DNA of 64,000 nt from Locusta migratoria (taxonomy: Eukaryota > Arthropoda > Insecta > Orthoptera > Acrididae). The DNA lies in assembly GCA_026315105.1 (NCBI GenBank), contig CM048744.1, positions 977,746,721-977,810,720 on the forward strand, in the 5' to 3' direction. A program made the translations under genes and the position numbers. The notes beneath the pieces were generated by a model. That model did no database searches, was not told the DNA's origin, and saw nothing but the letters and a program-made list of their open reading frames with translations. This document shows, one piece after another, positions 1-10,671 of this stretch. Every line of letters begins with the position of its first letter. Within the stretch, counting starts at the first letter, position 1.

Positions 1-151
1 CTCGAACGGTGAGATTCAGGTGTTCTTTCTTCCCGCGAGCTATTCGAGAATGGAATGGGAGATAAATAGTATAACGGTGGTTTGAAGAACCCTCAGCCAG
101 GCACTTAAATGCGATTTGCAGAGTATCCCATGTAGATGTAAATGTAGATGC
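1..151 (+). mobile_element. CR1/L2-type LINE, 3' end fragment
   Basis: The window opens inside the 3' end of a non-LTR retrotransposon. It shows the last codons around 'FFPRAIREWNG'-like sequence, a short 3' UTR containing GCCAGGCACTTAAATG and GATTTGCAGAGTATC, and a tail of TGTAGATG units. The same 3' end recurs in the copies ending near 11385, 16482, 20302, 32276 and 33700, and in reverse at 17831 and 21418. Only the last ~150 bp is visible; the 5' part lies outside the window. Confidence 0.85.
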
Positions 152-372
152 AACTATCTTGTAAAATAGCAATAACAAGTACAGTATTGCATAATATAGG
201 ATAAATTTTAGTCCATTTTTTCTGGATGGAACACATCCTATTATTACATGAATTCAGACGAAAAATATGTTGTATAACGAAGTTTTGCATTGTAGGGAAA
301 GCTCAGAATCTAATTATGCTCAATGAGGAAGGTTGCACTGTATAGTCAATTTGAACACAATCTAATTACTGA

Positions 373-568
373 ATGTTTGTTTGTATATTGCTTATGGGAC
401 TCAACTACGGGGTCATCAGTCCCTATACTTACAAACTACTTACGAACTAGCTAACACTAAGGACGGCACAAATATCCATACCCCCGGGGGGATTCGAACC
501 CCCGACCGTAGTGGCCGTGCAGACCGTGACTGAAGCGCCGCAGTCCCTTCCGTCGCCGCGGCCGGCTC
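373..568 (-). mobile_element. tRNA-derived SINE (family A)
   Basis: This is the minus-strand copy of the commonest SINE here. On the minus strand it has a tRNA-like head with box A (GGTGGCCGAG-like, degraded) and box B (GGGTTCGAATCC), then a body reading GGCATGGATATTTGTGCCGTC, TTTGTAAGT and GGGACTGATGACCCCGTAGT, and a 3' end AAACATTTGAAC. It is a pol III type retroposon that needs a partner LINE to move. The tRNA-like part is not a functional tRNA gene. Confidence 0.85.
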
Positions 569-668
569 AGTATAAAACACGCATATGTAATGTAATGTTT
601 TTGTACTAGTGTTGAGGCTTCCTCCTGATTGGTGGCTCTGCGGTGCCAGTACTTCCTCCTGTGACGGC

Positions 669-739
669 GCCCCCCCCCCCCCCCCAACAAGACTTTGAGA
701 ATCCCCTTGGGGTCGTGACCCACAGGTTGAAAATCACTG
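669..739 (-). mobile_element. hAT-like transposon end (fragment)
   Basis: On the minus strand the outer end reads CAGTGATTTTCAACCTG followed by TGGGTCACGACCCC. This resembles the terminal inverted repeats of non-autonomous hAT-family elements. A C-run (670-685) sits at the inner edge. No second terminus or transposase is visible, so this is a fragment, and the family assignment rests on the end sequence only. Confidence 0.35.
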
Positions 740-928
740 ATGTAGAGGAGCAGACAAATAACTTCAATCAACCGTAACCTAAGACATTTACGTAAGTCCA
801 TCTTCTTGCCGCGATAAGAAACAATGTATTGGCCGACCCTTCTAGCAACGTACGCTTTCAGAAGCTTTACAGCGACACACACTACCAGTAAAAATGCCCC
901 TCTTGCAGTGTCCCCATCGGATTCGGCC

Positions 929-931
<3 letters not shown>

Positions 932-984
<53 letters not shown>
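932..984. repeat. (GT)n microsatellite
   Basis: A perfect GT run of about 26 units. All long open frames crossing it (Val-Cys or His-Thr repeats) are artefacts of the dinucleotide. Confidence 0.98.
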
Positions 985-985
<1 letters not shown>

Positions 986-1397
986 CGTTGACTCCTCCTG
1001 GCGAAGGATGGCGCGGTAACCGGGCGGTGCCGTCGGGCATTCAGGGCCATATTTGGTCGGAGTTTTTGAAGTTCTGGGAGGTCGCAAGAGAGTGTCGGTT
1101 GCCAGCCCAACCGGGTACAGAAGGCAAATCATGCGTCCTCTCTTACATTTTTAATATTTCTGGAGTCGAAATTTGGAGTTTCTTCGTTACTCATGGAGTG
1201 CATGAAAACCCACAAGTATATGAAGGGATTTCTGTGCTTGGAAGCAGAATTCTGAACTGTCATTTTCCAGTTTTCTAAGCGAGCGTGTACAAGCACAACA
1301 GCAAGGTTCATCGTATTAGACTGGACTTTTCCAAGCCACCGTGGGTTGGATGAAACCACGCACTTGCCTTTTCTCTATTAGAGAATACTTTAGAACA
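985..1397. other. No recognisable feature
   Basis: Mixed-composition DNA between the microsatellite and the family A LINE. I recognise no gene, repeat or terminus. Confidence 0.5.
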
Positions 1398-2590
1398 CAG
1401 TAGTTTGTTTCGTAGACTTCAAGATGCCTTACGACTCAGTTGCTATTTCAGATAGTTTACCAATCATGGATAGATGAAAATACCAGAAAACATGCGAAAC
1501 AAACGCTCACGGACACAACAACGATTCAGTTACAAGACGAAATTTCTGAACCAATCAAAATCAAAACAGGTGTTCGACAAGGAGACGGATTGTCCGCAAT
1601 TCTTTTTAACTTGGTTCTAGATAAGATGGTTAAAACATAAGAAAACACACAAGGAAAGAATAGGCATAAAATGTATAAACATGGGACAAGGAAAGAACAA
1701 ATTTGAAGTTAGAAAAATTCAAATATTCGTAGAGCTTATGGGACTTAACTAAGTGGTCATCAGTCATCAGTCCCTAAACTTACAAACTACTTATGAACTA
1801 GCTTATACCAAAGACGGCACAAACATCCATGCCCGAGGGGGGATTCGAACCCCCGACTGGGAACGGCCTCGCGCATCGCAGCATAGCGCCTCAATGCGCT
1901 CGGCCGCTCCGCCGCGGCTTTGAAGTTACACGATTAACCTTTGCGGATGATATAGCATTGGTAACTGAAAACCCGACAGATGCTACTGTTATGCTTGATC
2001 CATTGGACGAGACTGCTGAAAAGACTGGGCCATTTACCTTATGAAAAAACCGAGTATATAGCACACAAACATAATGGAGGAAAAATTATGAAAACGAAGT
2101 ATGGAAAATTTAGAAGAGTTGATAAATTCAAATACCTCGGGGAATGGATCCAAACCAACACAGTAGATAACAAAGAAACAGTAAAAAAGTTACAAATTGC
2201 ACACAAATTAACACAAAATTATTAGAATAAGAAATCAGTATCCACCCAAGAAAAATATCACAGATAAATTAGGAAAAGACGGCTAAAATTCCAGGGACAA
2301 TTAAAAAGAATGGAAGACATACGGATTACCAAGAAACTTTTTAACTACGTTAATAAACCGAAGAAAACTGTAGGATGCATAAAAGCAGTGAAGAAAGATG
2401 CAAAACAAAATAAGTGATACAGAAGAAATGATAAGTGACCGGAATCGCTCCAGGTTACTGATAGAAAACGCCACCTATGAAGACGATAAGCCAAAACCTT
2501 GACCAAAGAGTATGGACAGATGAGCAGAGACGAGCAGTTGGAGAGAAAATTAAGAAGCACTGGGAAAAAGGAAGAGAAACACAGTCTTAA
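1398..2590 (+). pseudogene. RTE-like LINE (family A) reverse transcriptase, broken
   Basis: This is the degenerate C-terminal half of a non-LTR retrotransposon reverse transcriptase. Motif A is FVDFKMPYDSV near 1411, followed by GVRQGDGLSAILFNLVLDK near 1570-1625 (motif B region). After an intervening SINE comes LTFADDIALVTEN near 1936 (motif C, FADD). Further on lie FKYLGEWI near 2128 and a C-terminal tail rich in Lys/Glu ending near 2590. Several frameshifts and stops break it, so it cannot make enzyme. The same family recurs at 12012-12960 (minus) and 58738-59445 (plus). The exact clade (RTE or relative) is inference. The 5' part is missing, as usual for truncated LINE insertions. Confidence 0.85.
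1712..1918 (-). mobile_element. SINE A nested in family A LINE
   Basis: This minus-strand SINE A copy has box B (GGGTTCGAATCC) and the GGGACTGATGACCA body. It is flanked by a perfect 10-bp direct repeat TTTGAAGTTA at 1702-1711 and 1919-1928, which is its target-site duplication. It interrupts the LINE just before the FADD motif, so it is younger than the LINE. Confidence 0.92.
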
Positions 2591-3466
2591 GTTATGTGCG
2601 ATCCATAGCTGACCACATTCATCAATTTTAAGTATATATTACCGACACGAAAATACGTGGTAAAAGTTCGTAAGTCATGGTGTATATATTTAATTCCTAA
2701 GAAAATGTATAGTATTTTAAAAATTTCCCTCATCTGGATTGAGTTTTGGAAACAGAGACTTCAATGAAATGGATGTGTTGAGAGGCATTTTCGGCATTTA
2801 CTCGTATTGTACATTGTCTCAAAGAAAATCATGAAATTCCAGTATAGAAGATGATAGGATTTGTTGTTAAGAGTCGATAATTTGATTAACGCACGGTACC
2901 ATATGCAACAGACGATTCCAGCTATACTAGAAGACCATGGACCCATTAGTTCGACGGTGGAAGTGGTTAATGAAACACTCGAAGTCTGCGAGGTCTCACT
3001 AAAGCCTTTTGATTTAATTTTGTGGAGATTTGCCAGTAAAAGATGCTACGAGCCTGCTGGAGCCGATCTACGGATTGTTGGTAACGGGGCACATTTTCCA
3101 GTTCAGCGGTAGGATCTCAGAATATGCCTTTAGCTCGGTACACAGCTTCAATACTGATTTCACAGCGTTCACAAGTGTAATCCTGTCTCGCCTGCCACAA
3201 CGAACGAAACTTCCAGGTGGATCAGTGTAGTAAACCGATGATGGACGGCAAATACACTGTGCTTAACCTCTCTGCGGAGCAGCACGTCGCGTAGTTAGTT
3301 TCAGACCCTCCACGTAGCTTAGATTGTGGCCGCGGCAGGGAACCAGACTCCACAAGACGCTTAGCAAGTTCCGAGAACGAGGCGTGAAGGAAGTTTCCAG
3401 TGCAGCTTAAAGTAGCGGTATCGACAGAATTACAAGGGAGGAAAATCACCGTGTGAGGCCACGCCG
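2591..3466. other. No recognisable gene
   Basis: Unassigned sequence. A short open frame at 2861-3112 (plus, 83 codons) has no recognisable motif and no supporting signals, so I do not call it a gene. Confidence 0.4.
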
Positions 3467-3675
3467 ACAACGAGGTCATTAGAGACGGAACGCAGACCAA
3501 CAACGTCTCGAAGGTTTGACTACTATATCGGCCGCCTCGTTTTCCAAAAAACCATATCCGCGTAAGCTTGAATTGATTTAGACAACGCACATTTAAAAGC
3601 TGAACTTGAATGTGAGGGCGGGTATTTGAACCGGCGTTCTGCTGACTGCGAGACAACAGCGCCACATTGTTTGGT
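3467..3675 (-). mobile_element. Possible SINE fragments (SINE B tail; tRNA-like head)
   Basis: 3467-3497 resembles the SINE B tail (cf. CGACAACGAGGTCATTAGAG). At 3612-3640 the minus strand has a box-B-like GCCGGTTCAAATACCCGCC with a tRNA-like arm beside it. The two pieces are separated by unrelated DNA, so this may be a rearranged or unrelated SINE head. Weak call. Confidence 0.3.
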
Positions 3676-3697
3676 GAACAGTAGCAGGCAGATGCTT

Positions 3698-3698
<1 letters not shown>

Positions 3699-3780
<82 letters not shown>

Positions 3781-3791
3781 GGGGGGGGGGG
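3699..3791. repeat. (AG)n followed by poly-G
   Basis: About 36 AG units run directly into 21-22 consecutive G residues (3770-3791). This is a compound purine tract with all purines on one strand over ~93 bp. Confidence 0.98.
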
Positions 3792-3974
3792 AATCCGACT
3801 GCCATGAGATTTGGGTGAATTGTTCTCCCTACGCCCGCGAAGGTTCTTGGCCCAAAAGCAAAGGAGTGCGACGCACAGTTAAGGAAATATGACTTGAGAA
3901 GCAATTAGTTCAACCGCGCCGAAATACCCAGGTTATTTACGCATCCACGGTTTGAGAACGAGAGAACTTAGCGA

Positions 3975-4090
3975 CTAGCAACAAACCCGGAGTTGCCCGG
4001 GTATTAATTTATGTATTCCTACCATTTTTCTGTTATATATTCATTTGTATAAGGACTGTATATCTAAAATCTCATGGGTATACAATTAAT

Positions 4091-4127
<37 letters not shown>

Positions 4128-4560
4128 ATTAAAACTTGGTGCGTGTTGATACGGTTTTCCATATCTCATGAACTACGTGTCGTACTGTGATGCAATTTAG
4201 AATGTATACTCGACTTTATGCATGTATACTGTCTGTAAAATTTATTGCAGCTACAATTTATAGTGTAGAAATTATAAATTGTAACGTCATACCAAAAGCC
4301 GGAGTTTTAGTCCATGAACAGCGGAATGTCACTGTTTACGTGCTCATATCTCATGAACTACGTGTTGGAATGTGATACAATTTAGAAGCTACGTTCAACT
4401 ATATGTGTGTATATTGTCTGTAAAATTTGCTGTCGCTACAATTTGTAGTGTTCAAGTTATAAATTGTAACGTCATACCGAGAGCCGTATTTTTACTCCAT
4501 GAACAGCGGAAAAGTAGTAAGCGAGAAACGTTTTTCCTTTCATCATTTTACTAGGGTTGG
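3975..4560 (-). mobile_element. Helitron 3' end with tandem repeats
   Basis: Read on the minus strand, the element ends with a GC-rich hairpin (CCCGGGCAACTCCGGG) a short distance before CTAG, and the next host base is T. This is the rolling-circle transposon 3' signature (hairpin, CTRR, T). Inside are two copies of a 185-bp unit beginning CATATCTCATGAACTACGTG at about 4160 and 4345, and an A-run at 4094-4124. No 5' TC terminus is recognised; the left part may be lost near the tRNA-derived element at 4567. It is non-autonomous as seen (no Rep/helicase). Confidence 0.6.
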
Positions 4561-4566
4561 CAGACG

Positions 4567-4905
4567 TCCTGGCAGATTAAAATTGTGTGCCGGAACCGGG
4601 ACTCGAACCTGGGACCTTTGCCTTTCGCGAGCAAGCGCACTACCGACTGTGCTAACCCGACACGATTCACGATGCCGCCTCACAACTTTACTTCCGCCAG
4701 TACCTCGCCTCCTACTTTCCAAACTTCACAGAAGCTCTCTGTGAGGCGGCATCGTGAGTCGTGTCGGGATAGCACAGTCGGTAGTGCGCTTGCCCGCGAA
4801 AGGCAAAGGTCCCAGGTTCGAGTCCCGGTTCCGGCACACAATTTTAATCTGCCAGGAACTTTCACATCAGCGCACACTCCCCTGCAGAGTGAAAGTTTCA
4901 TTCTG
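4567..4905. mobile_element. Palindromic tRNA-derived element (family E), copy 1
   Basis: Two tRNA-like arms face outward as an inverted repeat. The left arm (about 4569-4672) is the reverse complement of the right arm (about 4752-4855). The right arm reads GTCGGGATAGCACAGTCGG, then an anticodon-stem-like TTGCC/GGCAA around CGCGAAA, then GGTTCGAGTCCCGG. Arms extend inward through GATGCCGCCTCAC and its complement to a ~70-bp centre. The outer right end reads GCACACTCCCCTGCAGAGTG. Related copies lie at 27556-28004 and 30452-30910. It is not a true tRNA gene: position 33 is G and the body is mutated. Confidence 0.8.
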
Positions 4906-5603
4906 TCAGTGTTAATTGTTATTGACCAACCATCACCCCTTTATTTTATCTAGTGATATAGCATATTAAGAAAAAACTGACTGAAACTACTCCCACCATA
5001 ACAGCATTACAGATAACCCCTTGTCCTTAGCGCACACGGTCACAATTTTGCTAATTAGGCTGCTATCTGGTGCGAATCATTGTCGCCACCAATCGGGAGT
5101 GTTTCAGGCGACTGTAACATTACCGTGAAGTGTTCCAGTCTGGTGTGCAACGGCACTGAAATTTAAGGCTCTTCTTGTCCGTCGTCGCATACTAGGTAGG
5201 TGGTCTACCTACCTACTCGGGTTCCATCCCCGCCCTGGGCACAAATCTGCAGCTGCCTCAATGAATTTAATTCAGAGCCCACAAGAGGCAGCTGGAACGA
5301 CTTTGACATCCTCGACTGCTTGACAAGTAGCCGTGGTGTTGCCAGAAGCAGCGGTCAGCTCGGGTTGACCTTGCTTCCTGCCACCGCCCACGGGCCGGGC
5401 TGCTTAAGAGGACAGCTGCCTGCCTGATGTGAAGAGCCGCGCCGATACCACTAATCTTCATACAAATGCTTTCTCTGTATACTTCCAATACCGTCTAGAG
5501 TTAAGTGACCTGCAGTGCAATGGGTGACACTAATCTGTCTTGCTACTGATTCCAAGTAATGACCTAGTGTTTACCAGAAGTCCTCGAAGGACTACGCAAA
5601 ATA
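4906..5603. other. No recognisable gene
   Basis: Unassigned, moderately GC-rich around 5160-5430. An open frame at 5200-5427 (plus) has no recognisable domain. A short palindrome (TAGGTAGGTGGTCTACCTACCTA-like) sits at about 5191-5213. Confidence 0.4.
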
Positions 5604-5604
5604 G

Positions 5605-5800
5605 TGATGTCTACATGTACATCTATATACATATTCCGTAAGTCAGCTCGTGGTGTGTGCCTAAGCGTACAACTCTCACTTCGCCCTTTGCTGTTCTCGT
5701 ACAGAAGGATTATGCGAGAAGAACGACTGCATGAAAGGCGACGAGTCCTTCGTGTCCGTTGTAATGTCCTTACAATTTTTACCGAAATCGACTATTGGAA
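5605..5800 (-). mobile_element. LINE 3' end fragment
   Basis: The left edge reads TGTCTACATGTACATC, then TATTCCGTAAG and GTGTGTGCC, the reverse of a LINE 3' end with a TGTAGATG-type tail. A related but distinct 3' end is at 44408. Only 3' UTR-like sequence is recognisable. Confidence 0.5.
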
Positions 5801-6905
5801 AGTTTAGTGGTACCACCAATATAGACGCATCATGTAACAAAAGGTGTATGTGTATACACTCTAACAAAGAATAATTAATTAATTATCTTCGTACATTTAA
5901 AATATATAAATATATGTAATGTTAAAAAAGTAATCTTGTTTTATCTGGTTGTGTCTTGTCTCTTGTCTGCTCTGGTCGATTCATATATCGTGACGAGAAA
6001 CATGAAGGAAATATTGTAATGAGGTCTGTAAATATGTTTGAACATTTTAAAGTCTTAAAATATATGTATTAAATGAAATAAGTGTACGAACGTTAATTAG
6101 TTAGAAATACCCTGATCATTTATATGAAATGCTAAAGGACGCAATTAGTATTTGTTTCAGCAAGAAGCTAACGACACAGACTGCATCACCCGCCGCCATT
6201 ACGTGGCAAATATAGAATTCATAACTGATAAAGCAAGGACGGGTGGAAAGTAAGGCTTAATAATAAAAGATAATAATATTCTATTTCAGCTCTGCAAAAC
6301 CAAATTGGACTTACGTAAAAATTACGCCAACGTCTGAGGTAATGTATGGTAAAATGTGGTATCTTACAAAGATCTATAAATTACGAAGTGCATGATTATT
6401 CAAAGTGACTATTATCATCATTATTCTGAGTGAGAAGTGAATAATATTTCATTAAATAATTTCCTGATAGCCATATCTTAAAAAGCTAAAAGAGAGTTTT
6501 CATTTGCGATTTTACTTCAAGGTGGACATCCAATTAAAGTTTCAATGATATACGTAATTGAGAATAATATTCAGAATTTTAATATAAAGTATAGGTTCCA
6601 CATTAACTTCAATAGGAAATATTAATAACATTTTCAATTGAACATTATTTCTATAGCATTTAATGTGGGACTACTTTGTAAGAATACTAGCACCAGTTGA
6701 AGACCTTCATCTAAAATTTAACCTGAATAATCACGTCTCTGAAAAGTTCATGTTTCAGCCATTTACTGAGCTAGCTGGCAAGCTAAATAAATAATATAAA
6801 ATACAAAGACAATATTTGAGAATATATTCTTATAAACCTGGAGACGTTCAAAATTTTTTTCTTCTCTTTTTCCAACTTTTTTTAGAGTATTCTTACACCG
6901 TAGAG
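5801..6905. other. Unassigned AT-rich DNA
   Basis: About 1.1 kb with no recognisable gene or repeat on either strand. Confidence 0.5.
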
Positions 6906-7620
6906 TGTAACTACGAGGTCTATTCAATAAAAAATAATTTTAAAAATCCGAAAAATTCGAACTTTCACGCCAATGGAGTGTTGGAGCGAAATGCGGTTGA
7001 ATCCGTTGACACGCCTGTGTTGAATGTCTAACTACCGGAAGTATTATTGTATGTCTGTTTGTTATTCTTCAGTTCTCTGTTTAGCAAAATGTCGTATCGT
7101 ACGGTTTACGATTTCGGAATGGCAGAGTTAGAACAGTAACGCGTCTGCATTAAATTTTTCTTGAAACTCAAGAAAACATTTACAGAGAGACAACCAATGA
7201 TGCAGGAAGCTTCCAGTGATGAGTGTTTAAGCTGAAATCGGTGTCACGAATGGATTAAAAGGGCCGGACGGAAGTACAGATGGCCGCAGGTCAGGTCGCC
7301 CTTCGATACTTCTGAAGGATTAATTCATTGTGAACTCGTGGCACAACGACCACCTGTTAATCGATGCTATTATCGGGCAATGTTTCGTCGCCTGACATTA
7401 AAGGTGAGAATGAAACGCTCTGAAATATGGCGAGACAATTCATGGCTTCACGATTACGCACCAGCGCATTCATCCCCGTTTGTGTGGGACTCTTGCACAG
7501 GAAACGAAATCACCGCGTTGCCTCACAGTTCGTAGGAAGCACCGACCGGACATTCGGTTTCGGCCAAAAAAAAAAAAAAAAAAAAAAATGGCTTCCGCCG
7601 CAGTGTCGGTTTCGACCAGA
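6906..7620 (+). pseudogene. mariner transposase relic
   Basis: A degenerate mariner-type (SETMAR-like) element. The left end TACGAGGTCTATTCAATAA resembles a mariner terminal repeat. Near 7140-7280 the frames give the N-terminal helix-turn-helix pattern QRVCIKFFLKLKKTFTE and RCHEWIKR. After a large internal deletion, 7350-7500 gives RRLTLKVRMKRSEIW and SWLHDYAPAHSS, the remains of the catalytic HDNAPAH block, with Asn changed to Tyr. Multiple stops and frameshifts mean it is inactive. An A-run at 7566-7588 follows. The right terminal repeat is not seen. Confidence 0.8.
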
Positions 7621-7928
7621 AATCAGCCGAAATGTTTCTTGAACTTACTGATAAAAGACCGGTCGCGTTATGCAGAGATTCTGTCAACAATATCGCTCTA
7701 CGTCAGTTGACAGTACGCAGTTTAACTGCTAGAAGTCTCTCCTCTCGCGTAAAAATTGTGGGTATGTTGTAGTTAATCACAATATTACGCAATCGAAGCT
7801 AATAGTGACAATCTTATACTATGTTAGTAACTTACTAAGTATTGTACGTAATAGATCGTGTTATCATATTCTTGTGCTGTAAAGTTTTATTAATGGGTTT
7901 CCTTGAGAGCAAGGAGCTTTTGTAATAA
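7621..7928. other. No recognisable feature
   Basis: About 300 bp of AT-rich sequence after the mariner relic. Nothing recognised. Confidence 0.5.
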
Positions 7929-8324
7929 TTAATATGGATTTAGGAAACATTGATCATACGGTACACACCTTTTCCTATTCGGCTTGCGTAAATTTATACT
8001 GGCAACAATGATAATGTTAGTCGGAACTGTGACTGCATATTTCGAAATACTTTCTGCAGCACTGATTGAAGCTGCTATGTATTCAGGAATGCCAATATGG
8101 AGATATGTAAAGTAGTTTGTCGACTGCAAAAAAAACTGAAGTGAAGAAGGCAACATAAAGCTAGCACTCTCAAGAAAGAAATCGTAAAGGCTACTTACGG
8201 AAGCAAACAAATTATTGCTTTCTGCGTATTTTATGTTGCGGTAGTCATGTTCAGGCTCTGGCATTCCACAGCGTCTATTTGGCATGTTTGACCCTTCGAC
8301 CATAGATACTGGTAGACTGGGCAT
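7929..8324 (-). CDS. Unrecognised ORF, possibly spliced
   Basis: An open frame of 131 codons on the minus strand. I do not recognise a family. Within it a good splice donor, TTCC|GTAAGTAG (exon ending at 8199), and a good acceptor, TTTTTTTTGCAG (exon resuming at 8123), bound a 75-nt segment that is an exact multiple of three, so both spliced and unspliced forms stay open. The C-terminal part is moderately hydrophobic, then basic (RKPNRKRC). It may be a TE or host exon remnant, or chance. No promoter or poly(A) signal was confirmed. Function unknown. Confidence 0.25.
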   Translation of the reverse strand: MPSLPVSMVEGSNMPNRRCGMPEPEHDYRNIKYAESNNLFASVSSLYDFFLESASFMLPSSLQFFLQSTNYFTYLHIGIPEYIAASISAAESISKYAVTVPTNIIIVASINLRKPNRKRCVPYDQCFLNPY

Positions 8325-9732
8325 GGCAGCGTTTTCATGGCATCAACATCTCTACAGTTAAACCACTGTTTTGCCCACAGTCACGTGATAGAGTACAGGT
8401 TTGCTAGCATTATATAGAGCTTTTTTTTTTTTAAGGGAAGCAACATTAAATTTCAAGTAACAGTATTATTAGTTTAAAATGCTGACATAAGTTGAAAACT
8501 GCGGAGTTGTTTATTACATCCGGCTAATGTTTGCCAACAGTCACGTGGTTCTATGTTTGAAGCACGCATTGATCTCTATGCTACCTGGATGTTGAACTTC
8601 AGCTGTCTCAGCTTGCCAGCCATATATGTACGTATTTCGTTATTTGCCAAATTCAAATATGGCTGCTATGACGTATTACAAGAAAACGAGAAGAAAATAC
8701 GTTTCGATTACACTTCCACATTAGTCTATTACAACGCGCAGTGACGTAAATTTCTAATCAAGAGGTAAGCAAGCAATTCCTTGTCACGTAATAACTGTTG
8801 AAAATTCGTATGACAAATTTAAACATAGCGGACAATGCAAACTCGTGTGGAAAACATCTGAATGTTCTGGCACGCTTTAGTTCTATGCTCGGGTGAAACA
8901 GTTTTCACACTAGCTTTTGTAATTACGACGTAGCGGCGCTGTGAAGGCGACCTGAAACCATACTATCGATTTGTCGATCGCTGTTGCGTCGAGTTAATGT
9001 TTAAGACTGTGTAATGAGGGAATTGTACGGATTTTGACAGTTTTTGAACTGTAGTTATAGCAACGAATGTTTATAAGAATGTGATTGTGTTGCGCGTGTA
9101 ATATTTCCTGCATTTTAATCAGAAATTTTTGTTTGTTGAGTACAATGCTTGGACCATAAACGATAATTAGTTAGCGTTTATAAAAGTAGTAAGTATCCTA
9201 TTTACTGCTTTTAAATGTCCTGTACAGCACTGTAGTAACCACTCTATGAAACACATATATGCTTGTACTTCGTTGTAGAAATTACCTATTTCTAGTAATA
9301 ATGAATAGCATTGAGTGTTAAGCTTTTCTGATATGTATGTGCTAATACGAACAAATGCTACTTACAGTGAGAACGACATTACTGGAACACGTTTAAGTAA
9401 CATTCCAGTCAAATATCCCCTTAAATTACTATAATTTACAATTGCCTGTACCAGGTAAAAAATTTTTTTATTGCCCGATGGTGTATTTTCTCAACAGTAA
9501 ACTAGTTTAGCGAACTGGCTGATCACATCATAAGCCTATTTAAAATTATTTAGCTTTAACTCAAACAAGTATTCGAAAGGCACACAGCTCACTTGGCTCG
9601 TTCACAATTCGATAGTCGAAGCTGACGGGTGACGTCAAGATTTTTCTATGCTCAGATACAGTTTGCATACAGATCACTGGAACCACGCCATGTGTTTAGC
9701 CGTTCTGCTATTTGTCCGGTCTGTTAGTATCT
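8325..9732. other. Unassigned DNA
   Basis: 1.4 kb with no recognisable gene or TE terminus. CAGTCACGTG occurs at about 8379 and 8539 with similar flanks, hinting at an old local duplication. Confidence 0.45.
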
Positions 9733-10670
9733 ATGGACAAAGATTTGACCGAAAGACTAAAGAGTATCTTCCTAGTCGAACGGCACCGGGATGACTTTGA
9801 ACTAACGAAATTTACGTGTGACGAAGAAGACGACCTTGAAAAGAATACACGTGTAAAAAATACGACATTTTTTTAAAAAAAAAAAGTTTGTAAATAGTCA
9901 TTTACATTGGCAACCTAGAAGGTTTAAAGTCTTTTCACTATTTACTTCGCGTTATAACGGTGGAGTATGTTTTTCTGTGAAGATAGAGAGTACGCGCAGT
10001 TGTTTTATGACGCTCATATTTATGGAAAACTCGTTAAAAGTAGCGTCGATTTGTCTGAATTTGTTCGCCTCCCGCGTCATCTACAGACTCTCGTCGGGCT
10101 TAGACACACAAGAATGCTTAGTACACGGAGGGGCATCTTGAAAAATGTGGGAAAGCTTGTGATTTGTGGTGTAACGTAAATATACAGATGAAAATCCAGT
10201 TGAAAGGAGGAAGACTCAAACTGCTAGAAAAGATAAAAGAAAATTCGTAGACGGCGCTTCGCGCGATCCAGAAACGGGCGTACCAAAGACTGCTTCCAGA
10301 AGCAGAAAACGGTGTTGGAAGCGTGTACCAATTGTGGAAAAGATCATTTCGTAGGAGAACAGGCACATTAATAAAAGACAAGAGGGGAAAATATTTGTAG
10401 ACGAAGTTCAGCAACTTTATGAACAGACCTCGTATAACGGAGCGGGGACGTACACAGCAGTAGCAAGCTGTTACGTAAGATTACGGAGTGAAGTTTCCGC
10501 GGAAGCAGCGAACAGCCCACCTCTCCCGAATAACACCAAGGAGCCCGACAAACACTGTCGTTACAACACCAGGCGTTTACCACAGCTATTAGAGAGCAAA
10601 ACATGCCGCAGAGTCCGAAACTTAGCAGCTTTACAAGCCGGGCAGTCGCTGGTAGCGGAAATTTCTATCA
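9733..10670 (+). pseudogene. Possible gag-like retroelement relic
   Basis: Short acidic and basic open frames follow each other: 9733-9876 (47 codons, Asp/Glu-rich), 9967-10179, and 10184 onward. Near 10321-10366 one frame reads ACTNCGKDHFVGEQAH, which matches the start of a retroviral-type zinc knuckle (C-x2-C-G-x2-H) but lacks the final Cys. This suggests a broken gag of an LTR retrotransposon. No LTR, protease or polymerase is recognised nearby, and the CR1/L2 LINE begins directly downstream. Tentative. Confidence 0.25.
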
Positions 10671-10671
10671 G

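Noticed and set aside
457..1278. Long open frames on both strands with His-Thr or Val-Cys repeats
   Set aside because: They exist only because they cross the GT/CA microsatellite and SINE sequence; no protein family is visible.
3593..3904. Open frame with long Ser-Leu and Pro runs
   Set aside because: Translation of the AG and G tracts.
4752..4855. A serine-type tRNA gene (CGA anticodon)
   Set aside because: G instead of T before the anticodon, an inverted partner copy, and repetition elsewhere in the window show it is part of a mobile element.
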